Assembly (NCBI GenBank): GCA_009774765.1
Contig: VSOK01000010.1
Span: 1 to 58,963, forward strand
DNA length: 58,963 nucleotides
Source of the DNA: Bacteroidales bacterium
GTDB lineage: Bacteria; Bacteroidota; Bacteroidia; Bacteroidales; UBA932
Direction of reading: 5' to 3'
The notes under the pieces are model-generated. The model did no database searches. It was not told the DNA's origin and saw only the letters and a list, made by a program, of their open reading frames with translations. Every line of letters starts with the position of its first letter. Positions within the stretch are counted from its first letter, which is position 1. The position numbers and the translations under genes are program-made. Shown one piece after another: positions 1 to 9,275 of the stretch.

Positions 1-401
1 GGGCGAGCTTTGAGACCAGGGTAAGGGACTGGTCGAGGAATGCCGATACTCTGTATGTCGTGACCGGATGCGTTGTCGAGGGAAGCACTTTGACAGCAAG
101 GGACAATGACGGAAAGTCCGTTACAGTGCCTGTAGGCTATTTCAAGGCTCTCCTGTGGTATTCCAAATCATCTACCGTCACGGCCAATAACAAAGGTTAT
201 CGCGCCGCAGCCTTTTATCTTGAACATAAAAATTACAGCCAGAGCGGTATAGACAAATCAATGTCCATGTCTGTAGACGAACTGGAAAAGCTGGTCGGAA
301 TGAACTTCTTCCCCAATCTGGCATCCAGGGTGGGCGAGACTGTCGCAGCCCGCGTCGAAGCGGCGGATCCCGGAAATGACACATTCTGGTGGAACAATTA
401 A
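1..401 (+). CDS. DNA/RNA non-specific endonuclease (NUC1 type), C-terminal part
   Basis: The gene enters from the left edge. The reading frame is open from base 3, so only about the last 132 residues are visible and the true start lies outside. The segment has the C-terminal look of secreted NUC1/NucA beta-beta-alpha-metal endonucleases: LYVVTGCVV near the edge, VPVGYFKALLW in the middle, and MSVDELEKLVGMNFFPNL near the end. The catalytic DRGH region would be upstream and is not seen. Members of the family cut DNA and RNA without sequence preference outside the cytoplasm. The stop is 11 bases before the next gene, which is also a predicted secreted nuclease/phosphatase, so the two are probably cotranscribed. 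Family call fairly sure; catalytic competence cannot be judged. Confidence 0.75.
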   Translation, partial: ASFETRVRDWSRNADTLYVVTGCVVEGSTLTARDNDGKSVTVPVGYFKALLWYSKSSTVTANNKGYRAAAFYLEHKNYSQSGIDKSMSMSVDELEKLVGMNFFPNLASRVGETVAARVEAADPGNDTFWWNN

Positions 402-412
402 GCAAAACTGAT

Positions 413-1483
413 ATGAAAAGAATTGTAAGCATAGCATTTATTCTGATTGTGTCATTTTCCTGCGCCTTCGGTCAGGGAAAGACCTCAAGGAATTATGTGA
501 TAGGTTTTTACAACCTTGAGAACTTGTTTGACATCTATGATGATCCGGCCAAGAATGACGAGGAATTCCTTCCTGACGGCAAGAACAAGTGGACAGAGGC
601 CAAATACAACAAGAAGCAGCATAATATGGCCCGTGTCATCAGCGAGATGGCAAAGGCCAACGGACGTTACCACACTATTCTCGGTGTGTCGGAGATAGAG
701 AACCGTCTTGTGCTTGAAGATCTGGTCAGCCAGCCTGAGATTGCCGATGCAAACTATCAGATAGTACACTATGACGGACCGGACAGACGAGGTGTGGACG
801 TGGCTCTTCTCTATAAGCCTGAGCAGTTCACATATCTTGACAGCGAGTCCATTCCTTTCACTTTTGAAAACACCGAAGTGGAGATAACCCTCGACAAGGA
901 GCAGCAGGACGATTTCCGTACAAGGGACATCCTGATGGTGCACGGGACCATAGACGGGGAACATTTCGCGTTCTATGTAGCGCATCTTCCGTCGCGTATA
1001 GGCGGCAAGGGCCAGGATCTCAGAAGCCGTGGGGCGGAGATTATCTACAACCATTCTATGGCCATGACCCGGAAGTATCCAGGTATCAAAATCGTCGTGA
1101 TGGGTGATATGAACGACAACCCTACCGATGACAGTATGGCCGTATGGATGCGCGGCAAGGAGAAAAGGGAAGATATGTCATCATCTGATTTCTTCTCTCC
1201 GTTCCTTTCTATGTACAAGGCCGGATTCGGCAGCCTTGCATACCGCGGCGAGTGGAGCATATATGACCTTATCCTTGTCAATGACAACCTTGCAAATGCT
1301 TCTGAAGGTCTCAGGATACAGCCTGTTGGCAAAAAAGGTTTCTATGGCGTCGTGTTCAAGCGTCCGTTCATGGTTACCCAGAAGGGCCAGTATAAAGGCT
1401 ATCCTTTCAGGACATTCTCCGGAGGTGCCTTCATAGGAGGATACAGTGACCATTATCCTACATTTATCGTAGTAGGCAAATAG
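413..1483 (+). CDS. Secreted endonuclease/exonuclease/phosphatase (EEP) family protein
   Basis: A 356-residue protein with an N-terminal signal peptide (about residues 1-21, ending FGQ). EEP-fold motifs occur in order: NLENLFD (34-40), SEIENR with the metal-binding Glu (93-98), DRRGVDVALLY (124-134), HLPSR (191-195), GDMNDNP (231-237) and the terminal SDHYP (345-349). These match the DNase I-like phosphohydrolase fold, so the enzyme should cleave phosphodiesters in the periplasm or outside the cell; the exact substrate is unknown. I chose ATG 413 because it opens the signal peptide; an in-frame GTG at 389 would add eight residues in front of it and overlap the upstream gene. It follows a NUC1 endonuclease and precedes a TonB-dependent receptor by 17 bases, which suggests nucleic-acid or organophosphate scavenging. 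Confidence 0.87.
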   Translation: MKRIVSIAFILIVSFSCAFGQGKTSRNYVIGFYNLENLFDIYDDPAKNDEEFLPDGKNKWTEAKYNKKQHNMARVISEMAKANGRYHTILGVSEIENRLVLEDLVSQPEIADANYQIVHYDGPDRRGVDVALLYKPEQFTYLDSESIPFTFENTEVEITLDKEQQDDFRTRDILMVHGTIDGEHFAFYVAHLPSRIGGKGQDLRSRGAEIIYNHSMAMTRKYPGIKIVVMGDMNDNPTDDSMAVWMRGKEKREDMSSSDFFSPFLSMYKAGFGSLAYRGEWSIYDLILVNDNLANASEGLRIQPVGKKGFYGVVFKRPFMVTQKGQYKGYPFRTFSGGAFIGGYSDHYPTFIVVGK

Positions 1484-1500
1484 CATATAAACTTACCATT

Positions 1501-4455
1501 ATGTATAAAAAATATTTTTTAGCGTTCGCCGCACTTGTCTTTTCTGTGTCTCTTATGGCCCAGAGCGGAGGAGTTAAGGGAACAGTCGTAAACCGCTCCG
1601 GAAGGATTCCTGTAGGAGGAGCGGATATCACGCTTTCATCGGATGGTGAAAATGTGGCTTCAGGAAAATCCGCAGCTGACGGAAAGTTTCTTTTTGAAGG
1701 TATTGCCGACGGAATATATCAGATGTCAGTCAAAGCTGCCGGTTTTATTCCTGCAAATGTGAATGTGACTATTGAGGATGGTTTCATCAAGGATCTCATC
1801 TTCGTTTCGCTTGTGGCTTCACGCAATGTGGCGGAGGCGGACGATTCAAGCTTTGCGGAGTTTGATATGGAAGATTCCGGATATTCCGATGCCCCTTCAA
1901 TCCTGTTCTCAAATGATGTGTATACTGATATCGTAGGTTTCGGTTTCAGTGCCATACGCTTCAAGAACAGGGGATATAACAATGAGACCCAGGATGTCTA
2001 TCTGAGCGGAATAAAGATGAATGATGCCATTACCGGATATTCTCCATATTCTCTTTGGAGCGGACTCAACGAGGCTACAAGGAGCAAGGAAAGCACTGTC
2101 GGCAATGAGGTTTCGGAATACGGTGCCGGAGGATACAATGGAGTTACAAATATTCTTGCGACTCCGTCTTCCGTGCGTCCTGGATGGAGATTCAGTATGC
2201 TGACCAACAGTGCTATGTACCGTCTCCGACTTATGGCGACATACGCGTCTGGCGAGCTTGACAACGGATGGTCATACGCGTTCAACGTGTCTGCCCGTGT
2301 CGGTGGAAACGATTGGGTGAAAGGAGTATATTACCGCTCTTTTGCATATTATGCCGGTGTCGAGAAGAAATTCGGCGATGAGCACAAGCTGAGCTTTATG
2401 GCTTTTGCCGCTCCCGGACAGAGAGGTGCGCAGAATGCCTCTACCCAGGAGGTCTATGACCTTATGGGAGACAATATGTACAATTCAAACTGGGGCTATC
2501 AGAACGGCAAGGTGCGCAATGCGCGTGTACGCAAGACCCATGAACCTGTCTTTGTCCTGAAATATACAGCCAATCCGCTTGAGAATCTTGAGGCTTCCGC
2601 AACTGTGTTGTACCGTACAGGAAAGAACGGATATACCGCTCTCGACTGGTATGACGCTCCGGATCCGCGTCCTGACTATTACCGCAATCTGCCTTCATAT
2701 TTCTACAATCCGAATTCCGATTACGACAGGAACAATGAACTGAAGGCGGCATGGGCAAAGGAGGCATGGATCTCGAATATGAACAGCACCTGTCACCTGA
2801 ATTGGGACAGACTCTATAATGTCAACTACAACAACGGCGTGGAGCAGGCTGACGGAAGTATTCTCCGCAGGTCCAAATATGCGGTTGAGGAGCGTCGTGT
2901 CGACCAGAATGATGTGAATGTTGCGGCTAATGTCAAATGGACTGCCAATAATCTGTTCACATTGACAGGAGGAGCCAATTTCAAATGGAACCGTACTGAA
3001 TATTACAAGAAGCTGGATGATCTTCTCGGAGGAGACTACTATCTCAATATAGACCAGTTCGCGGAGCGTGATTTCGCATCGTCTCCTACTATGATACAGA
3101 ATGACCTGGATTATTTCCTTGCCAACGGAGAGGCTCAACAGATTGCACGCGGAGGCAAATACGGCTTTGATTATTATGCTCATATCCGCAATGCCGGCAT
3201 CTGGGCCAACGGTACTTTTAACTATGGTGGACTTACGGCCAATATCGCCCTGGAGGCAGGTTATACAGGATTCTGGAGGGAAGGACTCCTCAGAAAAGGT
3301 CTTTTTGCCGGTCTTGATGACAATGGCAATGAAATTTTCTACAACGGCCAGCTTCTGACATCATACGATGCTGACGGAAAAGTGATTTCGTCAAAAGGAA
3401 AGTCAGAGTCTGCAGACTTCTTTACATATTCGGCCAAAATCGGAGCAAGCTATGTATTCCAGGGAGGACACAGGGTGTATGCCAATGCCGGATATTATAC
3501 CGATGCGCCTACATTCTCGCAGTCTTTCATCTCTCCGAGGACAAGGAATACCCTTATCCCGAATCTTGAGACTTCAAGGACAGTGTCGGCTGACGTCAAT
3601 TACAGCTACAGCAACGGAGGCTATGATCTCCGTGTTACAGGCTTCTGGACCAAGATTATGAACCAGACTGACCTGATGAGCTTCTATGATGACTCACAGA
3701 ACTCATTTACCAACTTTGCCATGACTGGCATCGACCAGAGGCACATGGGTATAGAGCTGGGATTCAGGATTCCGTTTTTCCTCAATGGATTGTCTCTCCA
3801 GGGTGCCCTCAGTCTCGGAGAATATATCTATACCTCCACTCCGCGTATGACCCAGACCATCGACAACAGTGCAGCCGTAGTGTTTGACAACCAGCCTGTG
3901 ACATACTGGAAAGAGCATCCTGTCTACAAGAAGGCGATAATTGACGGAGTCGAGATGTATGAAGTTGATCTTGACGGCAACTATATCGTCGAGAAGACAC
4001 GCAAGCATTATGTTCCGAGCACGCCTCAGATCGCTTCAAGCCTTGCATTCAACTATAGGACCAATTCATACTGGTTCTTTACTCTTGAAGGCCAGTGCTT
4101 TGCGAATTCATATCTTGATATGAACCCTCTGTACAGGACTGAAATGTCTGCAGCAGGACCGGACGGCATCGTCACTCCTATGGAAGTCGAGTATATGGCG
4201 TCACAGGAGAAATTTGACCCTGTGTTCCTTCTCAACCTCAGCGTCGGCAAATCATGGTATATCCAGAGGAAATACAATTTCGGATTTTCTCTGAATGTCA
4301 ACAATATCCTCAACAGCAGGAATGTCCGTACCGGAGGATATGAGCAGACCCGTCTCATCGACAGCAAGAGCGGGGAGAGATACTACAGGTTCGATCCGCG
4401 GTATTTCTATATGAGCGGAATCAATTATATGTTGAACCTCTATTTCAGATTCTAA
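1501..4455 (+). CDS. TonB-dependent outer-membrane receptor with N-terminal carboxypeptidase-regulatory-like domain
   Basis: A 984-residue outer-membrane protein. A signal peptide (about 1-21, ending LMAQ) is followed by a carboxypeptidase-D regulatory-like beta-sandwich (about 24-108, including ADGKFLFEGIADGIYQMSV), a plug-like region (about 120-220) and a long beta-barrel rich in aromatic and Asn residues, ending in Phe (YFRF) as outer-membrane barrels do. It differs from the SusC type: no SusD partner follows, and the next gene, 6 bases on, is a DUF5689 lipoprotein. In the operon it lies downstream of two predicted secreted nucleases, so the cargo may be a nucleic-acid breakdown product; this is inference from context only. 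Receptor assignment is strong, substrate open. Confidence 0.9.
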   Translation: MYKKYFLAFAALVFSVSLMAQSGGVKGTVVNRSGRIPVGGADITLSSDGENVASGKSAADGKFLFEGIADGIYQMSVKAAGFIPANVNVTIEDGFIKDLIFVSLVASRNVAEADDSSFAEFDMEDSGYSDAPSILFSNDVYTDIVGFGFSAIRFKNRGYNNETQDVYLSGIKMNDAITGYSPYSLWSGLNEATRSKESTVGNEVSEYGAGGYNGVTNILATPSSVRPGWRFSMLTNSAMYRLRLMATYASGELDNGWSYAFNVSARVGGNDWVKGVYYRSFAYYAGVEKKFGDEHKLSFMAFAAPGQRGAQNASTQEVYDLMGDNMYNSNWGYQNGKVRNARVRKTHEPVFVLKYTANPLENLEASATVLYRTGKNGYTALDWYDAPDPRPDYYRNLPSYFYNPNSDYDRNNELKAAWAKEAWISNMNSTCHLNWDRLYNVNYNNGVEQADGSILRRSKYAVEERRVDQNDVNVAANVKWTANNLFTLTGGANFKWNRTEYYKKLDDLLGGDYYLNIDQFAERDFASSPTMIQNDLDYFLANGEAQQIARGGKYGFDYYAHIRNAGIWANGTFNYGGLTANIALEAGYTGFWREGLLRKGLFAGLDDNGNEIFYNGQLLTSYDADGKVISSKGKSESADFFTYSAKIGASYVFQGGHRVYANAGYYTDAPTFSQSFISPRTRNTLIPNLETSRTVSADVNYSYSNGGYDLRVTGFWTKIMNQTDLMSFYDDSQNSFTNFAMTGIDQRHMGIELGFRIPFFLNGLSLQGALSLGEYIYTSTPRMTQTIDNSAAVVFDNQPVTYWKEHPVYKKAIIDGVEMYEVDLDGNYIVEKTRKHYVPSTPQIASSLAFNYRTNSYWFFTLEGQCFANSYLDMNPLYRTEMSAAGPDGIVTPMEVEYMASQEKFDPVFLLNLSVGKSWYIQRKYNFGFSLNVNNILNSRNVRTGGYEQTRLIDSKSGERYYRFDPRYFYMSGINYMLNLYFRF

Positions 4456-4461
4456 GAAGTT

Positions 4462-5529
4462 ATGAAAGTATTATATAAGATAGCAGCAGCGGTGCTGGCA
4501 TTTGCTTCAGCCGTTTCCTGCGATGAGTTCGGTCCGGTCTTTACTGGAGAATATCCGCAGCCCGGAGAGTATGAGAAAGTCCAGATGACCGCTACGCATA
4601 CAATAGCGGAGCTTGTGGCTATGTATAAGGTGGAGAATCCTATGAAGATAAAGGATGACATCGTCATTGCCGGAAAGGTATCGACATCTGACCGCACAGG
4701 CAATTTCTACAGAAGCTTCTATATTCAGGACGAGACCGGAGGAATAGAGATAAAAATCGGAAAGACAGGACTCTACAATGACTATAAGCCGGGCCAGACC
4801 GTCTATGTCAAATGTCAGGACCTGACACTCGGAATGTATGGCTACAAGAGCGGAAATTATGGCGGCAACGGTATGGTGCAGCTTGGATATGAGGACCCTG
4901 ACGGTAACTATGAGACAGCTTACCTTGATGTGTCTTCCATCATCGACAGACATATATTCCGTGGCGAGTTCGGAGCTCCGGTCGAGCCGGAAGTGATAAC
5001 CGAATCACAGCTTCCCGGCAAGTCTGATACACAGGCGACCAACAAGTATGTCGGAAGTCTTGTGACATTGAAAGGTCTCAGATATGCAGATCAGGTGTTC
5101 GCGCTTCTGTATGTGGACAGCAACAAGGACACGAAACTGTCTTCCAACAGGGTTTTCCTTTCGGACAAGACTCACGGCATTACGACTTGGGCGATGTCAA
5201 AAGCCAAATACAAGGAATATCTTTCTTCCGGAGTCTGGGATGACGTCAAGCTCGGAAACGCGAATGACCAGAACTATGGCACCGTGGCGGAGAACAAGGA
5301 GCAGCTTCTGAAGAATACGTCCGCATATTCCGTGAGCCAGTATTTCACGATGGGAAACACTGAGATTCAGATCCGTACAAGCGGATATTCCAGGTTTGCC
5401 GACACTGAGATCGATCCTGCCGTACTTGACGGCAGCAAGACCATAGATGTTACGGGAGTGATAACTATGTATCAGGGAAGCATTCAGTTTACCCTCATTG
5501 ACATCAGCGGCGTGAAAATCAGTGAATAG
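4462..5529 (+). CDS. DUF5689-type surface lipoprotein (OB-fold-like)
   Basis: A 355-residue lipoprotein. The signal peptide ends in the lipobox ASAVSC with Cys20 as the lipidated residue. Residues about 45-170 (MKIKDDIVIAGKVSTSDRTGNFYRSFYIQDETGGIEI) have the pattern of the DUF5689/OB-fold modules found in Bacteroidota beside TonB receptors and extracellular nucleases. A second, related OB-like stretch follows (about 180-355), ending in IDVTGVITMYQGSIQFTLIDI. No enzymatic motif is visible. It follows the TonB receptor with a 6-base gap, the place a SusD lipoprotein has in a glycan locus, so it may bind the receptor's substrate at the cell surface; an OB fold would suit nucleic acid. Domain family likely, function inferred. 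Confidence 0.75.
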   Translation: MKVLYKIAAAVLAFASAVSCDEFGPVFTGEYPQPGEYEKVQMTATHTIAELVAMYKVENPMKIKDDIVIAGKVSTSDRTGNFYRSFYIQDETGGIEIKIGKTGLYNDYKPGQTVYVKCQDLTLGMYGYKSGNYGGNGMVQLGYEDPDGNYETAYLDVSSIIDRHIFRGEFGAPVEPEVITESQLPGKSDTQATNKYVGSLVTLKGLRYADQVFALLYVDSNKDTKLSSNRVFLSDKTHGITTWAMSKAKYKEYLSSGVWDDVKLGNANDQNYGTVAENKEQLLKNTSAYSVSQYFTMGNTEIQIRTSGYSRFADTEIDPAVLDGSKTIDVTGVITMYQGSIQFTLIDISGVKISE

Positions 5530-5536
5530 TATGATT

Positions 5537-7678
5537 ATGAAAAAAACAATTCTGATTGCCTTTGCTGTTATGACTGTCATTGCCTGCAATAAGATAAACC
5601 CGTTTCTCGGAGAATGGAAAACTCCATACGGGATTCCTCCTTTTGAGGAAATTTCCGACAAGGATTATGTGCCTGCCGTAAGAATAGGTATCCGTCAGCA
5701 GCAGGGTGAGGTTGATGCCATCATCGCAAACAGCGACGAGCCTGATTTTGAAAATACCGTAGCCGCGTATTACCGTTCCGGGGAAATCCTGGACAAGGTG
5801 GAAGGAGTGCTTTTCAATCTTTCTGAATCCGATGCCACGGAATCTCTGCAGAGGATTGTCGACAGGGTTCTTCCGATGCTTACGGAGCATAATGACAATA
5901 TCTTCATGAATCCGTATTTCTTCGCGAAGGTTAAGTCCGTATATGACAGGAAAGATGGTATGGGGCTTTCACGTGAGCAGGAGATGGCTCTGGAGAAGCT
6001 GTACAGGACCTTCGTAAACAACGGTATAGCACTTGACGCAGCGTCCCAGGACAGGATGAAGGAAATAAACAAGGAACTTGCTTCACTGGAGCAGCGTTTC
6101 GGCAACAATCTGCTTGCACAGACAAATGCGTTCCGGATGGTTCTCACCGATTCTTCCGAGATTGCCGGACTTCCTGAATCGGTGCTCTCGTCCGCCGCTA
6201 CAAAGGATGGATGGGTGTTTACACTGCATAATCCGAGCTATGTGCCGTTTATGACATACAGCTCGCGCCGTGACCTCAGGGAAAAGATGTTCAAGGCGTA
6301 TTCTTCCCGTGGATGCAACGGAGGTAAGAATGACAATCGTGACGTTATTGTGGATATCATGCGTCTTCGTACCGAAAAGGCCAGGATGCTCGGATATGAC
6401 ACTCCGGCTGATTATATCCTTTCGGACAAGATGGCTGGGAATCCTTCTGCTGTGGATGTATTCCTCGGCAAGATATTCTCTTCTGCCGTAGTCAAGGCCA
6501 AAGAGGAGATCAAGGATATGCAGGAGATTATGGACGAGGACATCGCATCCGGTATTCTTGCTGATTCATCCGTGATAAGGGCTTGGGACTGGTCTTATTA
6601 TGCGGAGAAGGTCCGCCAGCGCAAATATGCCCTCAACGAAGATGAGACAAGACCTTATTTCAGTATGGAGAATGTCCGTCAGGGTGTCTTCGAGACGGCA
6701 CACAGGCTGTACGGAATCAATATAGAGCAGATAGAGGATGTCCCTGTATATCATCCTGATGTGGAGGCGTTCAAGATAACTGATGCGGACGGTTCCCTGG
6801 TCGGCATTTTCCTGTCTGACTATTTTACGCGTGAGACGAAGCGCGGCGGGGCGTGGATGAACAATGTACGCAATCAGGAGAAGACAGCTTCCGGTGAGGA
6901 TATACGTCCTGTCATCGTCAACGTATGCAATTTCAGCAAACCTTCTGAGGATACCCCTTCACTTCTCAGCCTTGATGAGGTGGCGACTATGTTCCACGAA
7001 TTCGGGCATGCTCTGCACGGTCTTTTGAGCCGATGCACATACAAAGGCGTGAGCGGTACTTCCGTGGCGAGGGATTTTGTGGAGCTTCCTTCACAGATCA
7101 ATGAGAACTGGGCGTTCAAGCCCGAGGTGCTTGCATATTATGCACGCCACTACAGGACCGGTGAGCCGATACCTGCCGATATGGTGGAAAAGATAGTTGC
7201 CGCAGGCACTTTCAACCAGGGATTTATGACTACTGAACTTGCCGCTGCATCAATACTTGATATGAAATGGCACGAGTTGTCTTCCGTGTCTGTCCCTGCG
7301 GACTGTCCGTATGCTTCGGACAAGGATTCCGCTGAGAAGGGTATGAAACTTATAGATCCTGTCAAGTTCGAGTCATATATGATGAAGGAGGCAGGGCTTA
7401 TAGACGAGATTATACCACGCTACAGAAGCACGTATTTCAACCATATTTTCAACAGCGGATACAGTGCCGGATATTACAGCTATCTGTGGGCTGAAGTGCT
7501 TGACAAGGACGCCTTTGAGCTGTTCAAACAAAACGGCATCTTCGACAAGGCCACATCAATGTCTTTCAGACATAATATTCTTGAAAAGGGAGGAAGCGAG
7601 GAGCCTATGGTCCTTTACCGTAGATTCCGTGGTGCAGAGCCCGATCCTGAGGCACTTATACGTGCCAGAGGATTATAG
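5537..7678 (+). CDS. dcp: M3-family zinc metallopeptidase (peptidyl-dipeptidase Dcp-like), lipoprotein
   Basis: A 713-residue M3A oligopeptidase. The zinc motif HEFGH is at residues 487-491 inside EVATMFHEFGHALHG, and the family sequence FVELPSQINENW follows. The length fits Dcp, which removes dipeptides from peptide C-termini. The N-terminus MKKTILIAFAVMTVIAC has a lipobox with Cys17, so this copy is probably a periplasmic lipoprotein rather than cytosolic. ATG 5537 is preferred as it directly opens the signal peptide; ATG 5531 (two residues longer) is possible. It follows the DUF5689 gene by 7 bases and probably ends that operon. Its stop overlaps by 6 bases the 3' end of the convergent lipoprotein gene. 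Confidence 0.92.
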   Translation: MKKTILIAFAVMTVIACNKINPFLGEWKTPYGIPPFEEISDKDYVPAVRIGIRQQQGEVDAIIANSDEPDFENTVAAYYRSGEILDKVEGVLFNLSESDATESLQRIVDRVLPMLTEHNDNIFMNPYFFAKVKSVYDRKDGMGLSREQEMALEKLYRTFVNNGIALDAASQDRMKEINKELASLEQRFGNNLLAQTNAFRMVLTDSSEIAGLPESVLSSAATKDGWVFTLHNPSYVPFMTYSSRRDLREKMFKAYSSRGCNGGKNDNRDVIVDIMRLRTEKARMLGYDTPADYILSDKMAGNPSAVDVFLGKIFSSAVVKAKEEIKDMQEIMDEDIASGILADSSVIRAWDWSYYAEKVRQRKYALNEDETRPYFSMENVRQGVFETAHRLYGINIEQIEDVPVYHPDVEAFKITDADGSLVGIFLSDYFTRETKRGGAWMNNVRNQEKTASGEDIRPVIVNVCNFSKPSEDTPSLLSLDEVATMFHEFGHALHGLLSRCTYKGVSGTSVARDFVELPSQINENWAFKPEVLAYYARHYRTGEPIPADMVEKIVAAGTFNQGFMTTELAAASILDMKWHELSSVSVPADCPYASDKDSAEKGMKLIDPVKFESYMMKEAGLIDEIIPRYRSTYFNHIFNSGYSAGYYSYLWAEVLDKDAFELFKQNGIFDKATSMSFRHNILEKGGSEEPMVLYRRFRGAEPDPEALIRARGL

Positions 7679-8218
7679 GGCAGCTGCTTTCTGTTCTTCG
7701 AAATACAGATCGACACCACGGGTGTCGAATATGTCCATACAGACGAGGCCGTCTTTAGTGATTTCCACTGAGACGGCTCCTTCTTTTCTGTTGAACCATA
7801 CTGATGTCTCTTTGACCTCTTCCGGTTCGCCGTACATCAGGCCGGCCTGCCGGAGCACATATTCGTATTGTCCGGACAGCTCTTCTGCAGATTCAGTCTC
7901 CGGAAAATATACGGATATGTTCCAGACTGTCTTTGTGACCGCTGTAGTGTACACAAGAATGTCTGAAGGTGAATAAATATCTTTGGCGCTTGTGTCCGTC
8001 GGGCTTTCCCATCCGGTAAGATAGACCATAGAATAGTCTGTTGCGCAGTTCTCAATACGGAATCCTGTCATTCCGCAGATGTTGACCAGAGCGGACGGGA
8101 GTTCTCCGCAGACCTCCAGCCTTCCGTACCTTATGTGTTCAGGTTCCGGAAGAACTGGGGCCGATGTCGGAGCCGGTATGCATGATACCAGGAATATTGA
8201 TAGCAATATCGATGTCAT
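7673..8218 (-). CDS. Small lipoprotein of unknown function
   Basis: A 181-residue protein starting MTSILLSIFLVSC, a short lipoprotein signal with Cys13. The mature part alternates short beta-rich stretches and has no enzyme motif that I recognise. It is the last gene of the minus-strand mannose operon, 9 bases after manA, and its 3' end overlaps the stop of the convergent M3 peptidase gene by 6 bases. There is no terminator between manA and this gene, so it is very likely cotranscribed. Position suggests an envelope role tied to growth on mannosides, but this is only a guess from context. Confidence 0.6.
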   Translation of the reverse strand: MTSILLSIFLVSCIPAPTSAPVLPEPEHIRYGRLEVCGELPSALVNICGMTGFRIENCATDYSMVYLTGWESPTDTSAKDIYSPSDILVYTTAVTKTVWNISVYFPETESAEELSGQYEYVLRQAGLMYGEPEEVKETSVWFNRKEGAVSVEITKDGLVCMDIFDTRGVDLYFEEQKAAAL

Positions 8219-8227
8219 CGTGCTGTT

Positions 8228-9205
8228 TTATCCTATATGGCTTGTCAGGAACTTCAGTCCTCCCTCATCCGGGGTAAATGTGATGTTTCCTGATGACGCA
8301 GGGACAAGGATTGTTTCACCCTGTTTCATTGTCTCGCTGTTTCCTTCACTGTCGGTGATGACGCCGCTTCCCTCTGTGCAGATTACGATAAGGAAAGAAT
8401 CAAGAGAGCTTATCTCCTTTGATACAGGCTGGTCTATATCATATAGGCTTGTCGTGAAATAGTCGCAGCTTACAAGCTCGGTTTCAGCGTTCTTCTGCTC
8501 ATTGTAATAAGTCTTGTAGTCAGGAAGCACTGTATAGTCGATGGCTGCCTTTGAAAGTTCTGTATGCAGTTCACGCGGCTTTCCGTCAAGACCGGTACGT
8601 CCGAAGTCGTAGATACGGTATGTTATGTCTGATGTCTGCTGTATCTCGGCGATGAAGCATCCTGTACCGATGCTGTGGATACGTCCGGCAGGAAGGAAGA
8701 AGACGTCGCCTGCAGCGACATTGTAGTCGTGGAGCACGTCAGTTATGGTGTTGTCGGCTACTTTTGCCGCATATTCTTCAGGAGTGATCTTTTCTGTGAG
8801 TCCTGACATAAGGTGTGCCTTTTCGTCTGCGGAGACGACATACCACATTTCAGTCTTTCCTTTGCTTCCGTTATGCCTTTCCGCTGCGAGGGCATCGTCA
8901 GGATGCACCTGGATTGAAAGATCCTGGCTGGCATCGATGAATTTTATAAGAAGAGGGAATTCCGTCCCTGTCTTCTCATAATTCTTTTTGCCTATAAGCT
9001 CACCTTTGAATTCCTCTATCAGTGAGGTTATGGTCCTGCCTGCGAATTTTCCGTTGGCAACTACGGATTCGTTGCCTTTGACGCCTGAAAGCTCCCAGCT
9101 TTCACCTATATTGTGCTGGTCTGTCTCAATACCTTTGAAAGGTGCTATTTTTTCTCCTCCCCAGACTACCGTCTTGAGGATAGGTCTGAATTTCAATGGA
9201 TACAT
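8228..9205 (-). CDS. manA: Mannose-6-phosphate isomerase, class I
   Basis: A 325-residue type I phosphomannose isomerase of the short bacterial form, converting mannose-6-phosphate and fructose-6-phosphate in the cytoplasm. Visible motifs: KTVVWGGEKIAPF at the start, SIQVHPDDALAAE with the metal-binding Gln and His (about residues 91-103), and PAGRIHSIGTG with another zinc-ligand His. ATG 9205 (MYPLKFRPILK) is chosen because the family starts there; the frame is open upstream, but those 32 residues read through the terminator-like hairpin and are unlike the family. It lies between the ROK kinase and a small lipoprotein, the step joining mannose-6-phosphate from that kinase to glycolysis. Confidence 0.93.
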   Translation of the reverse strand: MYPLKFRPILKTVVWGGEKIAPFKGIETDQHNIGESWELSGVKGNESVVANGKFAGRTITSLIEEFKGELIGKKNYEKTGTEFPLLIKFIDASQDLSIQVHPDDALAAERHNGSKGKTEMWYVVSADEKAHLMSGLTEKITPEEYAAKVADNTITDVLHDYNVAAGDVFFLPAGRIHSIGTGCFIAEIQQTSDITYRIYDFGRTGLDGKPRELHTELSKAAIDYTVLPDYKTYYNEQKNAETELVSCDYFTTSLYDIDQPVSKEISSLDSFLIVICTEGSGVITDSEGNSETMKQGETILVPASSGNITFTPDEGGLKFLTSHIG

Positions 9206-9244
9206 AGTCGTTTTGTCTTGTTGGATTTCGTTTTCAGTCAAGAA

Positions 9245-9267
9245 ACTCCCGGAATTTCTCCGGGAGT
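9245..9267 (-). terminator. Intercistronic hairpin between ROK kinase and manA
   Basis: A perfect 8-bp stem (ACTCCCGG/CCGGGAGT) with a 7-base loop, followed on the minus strand by TTTCTTG. The U run is weak, so this is either a partial terminator lowering manA expression or an mRNA-stabilising end. Confidence 0.55.
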
Positions 9268-9275
9268 CTTTATGA

